Shown here: one piece after another, positions 62,268 to 64,000 of the stretch
Layout: every line of letters starts with the position of its first letter
Numbering within the stretch: the stretch's first letter is position 1
Assembly: GCF_900060185.1 (NCBI RefSeq)
Contig: NZ_FIZY01000026.1
Coordinates: 1 to 64,000, forward strand
Direction: 5' to 3'
Length of the DNA: 64,000 nt
Source: Grimontia marina
GTDB lineage: Bacteria > Pseudomonadota > Gammaproteobacteria > Enterobacterales > Vibrionaceae
Made by a program: the position numbers and the translations under genes
The notes under the pieces: generated by a model
Databases searched by the model: none
Seen by the model: the letters and a program-made list of their open reading frames with translations, nothing else
What the model was told of the DNA's origin: nothing

Positions 62268-64000
62268 ATGTCTGAGCAATTTGCTAAAGCATGGGAAGGT
62301 TTCGCTGACGGCGAATGGCAGAACGAAGTTAACGTTCGTGACTTCATTCAGAAGAACTACACCCCTTACGAGGGCGACGAGTCTTTCCTGGTCACTGAAG
62401 GTACTGAAGCAACTAACAAGCTTTGGGAAAAAGTGATGGAAGGCATCAAGCTTGAGAACTCAACTCATGCGCCTGTAGACTTCGACACTTCTGTAATCTC
62501 TACCATTACTGCTCACGACGCAGGCTACATCAACAAAGATCTGGAAAAGATCGTTGGTCTGCAAACTGAAGCTCCTCTGAAACGTGCAATCATGCCAAAC
62601 GGCGGCGTTCGCATGATCGAGGGTTCTTGCAAGGCTTACGGCCGTGAGCTGGACCCAATGGTTTCAAAAATTTACTCAGAGTACCGCAAGACTCACAACC
62701 AAAGCGTTTTCGATATCTACACCCCAGATATCCTGAAATGCCGTAAGTCTGGTGTTCTGACTGGTCTGCCTGACGCATACGGCCGTGGTCGTATCATCGG
62801 TGACTACCGTCGCGTAGCACTGTACGGCGTAGACTTCCTGCTGAAAGACAAAGCGAAGCAATTCCACTCTCTGCAAGAGAAACTGGAAGCGGGCGACGAT
62901 CTGCAAATGACCATGCAGCTTCGTGAAGAAATCCAAGAGCAATACCGCGCTCTGAACCAGATGAAAGAAATGGCTGCGAAATATGGCTACGACATCTCTG
63001 GTCCTGCGACTAACGCACAAGAAGCGGTTCAGTGGCTGTACTTCGGTTACCTGGCTGCTGTTAAGTCTCAAAACGGTGCTGCAATGTCACTGGGTCGTAC
63101 TTCTACGTTCCTTGACGTTTACCTCGAGCGTGACATCGCTGAAGGCAAGATCACTGAAGTTGAAGCGCAAGAAATCATCGACCACTTCGTGATGAAGCTG
63201 CGTATGGTTCGCTTCCTGCGTACTCCTGAGTACGATGAGCTGTTCTCTGGTGACCCAATCTGGGCAACAGAATCTATGGGTGGTATGGGCTGTGACGGTC
63301 GTACGCTGGTAACACGTACTAACTTCCGCTTCCTGAACACTCTGTACACTATGGGTCCAAGCCCAGAGCCAAACATCACTGTACTGTGGTCTGAGCAACT
63401 GCCTGATGGCTTCAAGCGTTTCTGTGCGAAAGTATCTATCGATACTTCTTCTATCCAGTACGAAAACGACGACCTGATGCGTCCAGACTTCGACAACGAT
63501 GACTACGCCATCGCTTGTTGTGTATCTCCACAGGTTGTTGGTAAACACATGCAGTTCTTCGGCGCACGTGCGAACCTGGCGAAAACCCTGCTGTACGTAA
63601 TCAACGGCGGTGTTGACGAAAAACTGAAGATGCAGGTTGGTCCTAAGCAAGATCCAATGACTGACGAAGTTCTGGACTTCGACAAAGTTTGGAACGGTCT
63701 GGACAACTTCATGGATTGGCTGGCGAAGCAGTACGTAACTGCGCTGAACGCTATCCACTACTCACACGACAAGTACAGCTACGAAGCGTCTCTGATGGCT
63801 CTGATGGACCGTGACGTTTACCGTACTATGGCTTGTGGTATCGCTGGTCTGTCTGTAGCAGCTGACTCACTGTCTGCTATCAAGTACGCGAAAGTGAAAC
63901 CAGTTCGTGACGAAGACGGCATCGCTATCGACTTCGAAATCGAAGGCGACTATCCGAAGTTCGGTAACAACGATTCACGCGTTGATGACATCGCATGTGA
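62268..64000 (+). CDS. pflB: Pyruvate formate-lyase (3' end outside window)
   Basis: PflB splits pyruvate and CoA into acetyl-CoA and formate anaerobically through a glycyl radical. The first 577 codons are present. The two catalytic cysteines are C417-C418 (codons 63516-63521, in YAIACCVSP). [12 protein letters not shown] and [20 protein letters not shown] are as in E. coli. The glycine radical site and the pflA gene lie beyond the window. AAAGGTAGG provides the ribosome site and codon use is that of a highly expressed gene. Confidence 0.97.
   Translation, partial: MSEQFAKAWEGFADGEWQNEVNVRDFIQKNYTPYEGDESFLVTEGTEATNKLWEKVMEGIKLENSTHAPVDFDTSVISTITAHDAGYINKDLEKIVGLQTEAPLKRAIMPNGGVRMIEGSCKAYGRELDPMVSKIYSEYRKTHNQSVFDIYTPDILKCRKSGVLTGLPDAYGRGRIIGDYRRVALYGVDFLLKDKAKQFHSLQEKLEAGDDLQMTMQLREEIQEQYRALNQMKEMAAKYGYDISGPATNAQEAVQWLYFGYLAAVKSQNGAAMSLGRTSTFLDVYLERDIAEGKITEVEAQEIIDHFVMKLRMVRFLRTPEYDELFSGDPIWATESMGGMGCDGRTLVTRTNFRFLNTLYTMGPSPEPNITVLWSEQLPDGFKRFCAKVSIDTSSIQYENDDLMRPDFDNDDYAIACCVSPQVVGKHMQFFGARANLAKTLLYVINGGVDEKLKMQVGPKQDPMTDEVLDFDKVWNGLDNFMDWLAKQYVTALNAIHYSHDKYSYEASLMALMDRDVYRTMACGIAGLSVAADSLSAIKYAKVKPVRDEDGIAIDFEIEGDYPKFGNNDSRVDDIAC

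Overview
The window comes from a gamma-proteobacterium, most probably a member of the Vibrionaceae (Grimontia, Enterovibrio or Photobacterium-like; the genus is a guess). The evidence is the enteric/Vibrio gene order ffs, atl, ybaY, tesB ... mdlB, mdlA, decR, cdsH, a Vibrio-style porin, a block of tRNA-Tyr genes, the family-limited DUF1244 and DUF3360 proteins, and the ycaO ... pflB region.

Region 1 (1-26059) is the right-hand part of a Mu-like transposable prophage. It opens with the 3' end of an IS3-family insertion sequence, which has cut the phage DUF2730 (Mu gp25-like) gene. The late genes then follow in near-Mu order: small and large terminase, portal, MuF, protease with nested scaffold, major head protein, neck genes, sheath, tube, tail-assembly chaperone (with a candidate Mu-type -2 frameshift), tape measure, N, P, gp45-gp48-like baseplate genes, tail fibre and a DUF4376 protein. 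A complete, AT-richer type I restriction-modification system (hsdM-hsdS-hsdR, reverse strand) is spliced between the MuF and protease genes, where Mu has gene G and a boundary between late transcription units. The prophage appears to end at about 26059 with tandem 21-bp repeats resembling Mu R1/R2 transposase sites, about 11 bp from the 3' end of the 4.5S RNA gene.

Region 2 (26060-43650) is chromosomal: ffs, a membrane protein, atl, ybaY, tesB, a porin, a VOC protein next to an AraC regulator, the MdlAB exporter, the decR/cdsH divergent cysteine-detoxification pair, a 1115-residue RTX repeat protein with no secretion genes nearby, queC, a DUF2975/Xre pair with a candidate operator, an MsrA-like protein and a DUF1244 protein.

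Region 3 (43648-58118) holds an RND efflux pump (adaptor and permease), four identical tRNA-Tyr genes in exact 150-bp repeats, a glutathionyl-hydroquinone reductase, a lipoprotein, xthA, a basic-amino-acid ABC transporter containing an ERIC-like 126-bp palindrome, an orphan family-5 solute-binding protein and a TPR protein. CCTAGG-rich intergenic repeats occur twice.

Region 4 (58216-64000) is ycaO, a DUF3360 multispanning membrane protein in the place where enterics have the formate channel focA, and pflB (cut by the window end). A near-perfect FNR box lies about 41 bp upstream of a predicted start of transcription for DUF3360-pflB, so the membrane protein is a good candidate for a fermentation-linked transporter.
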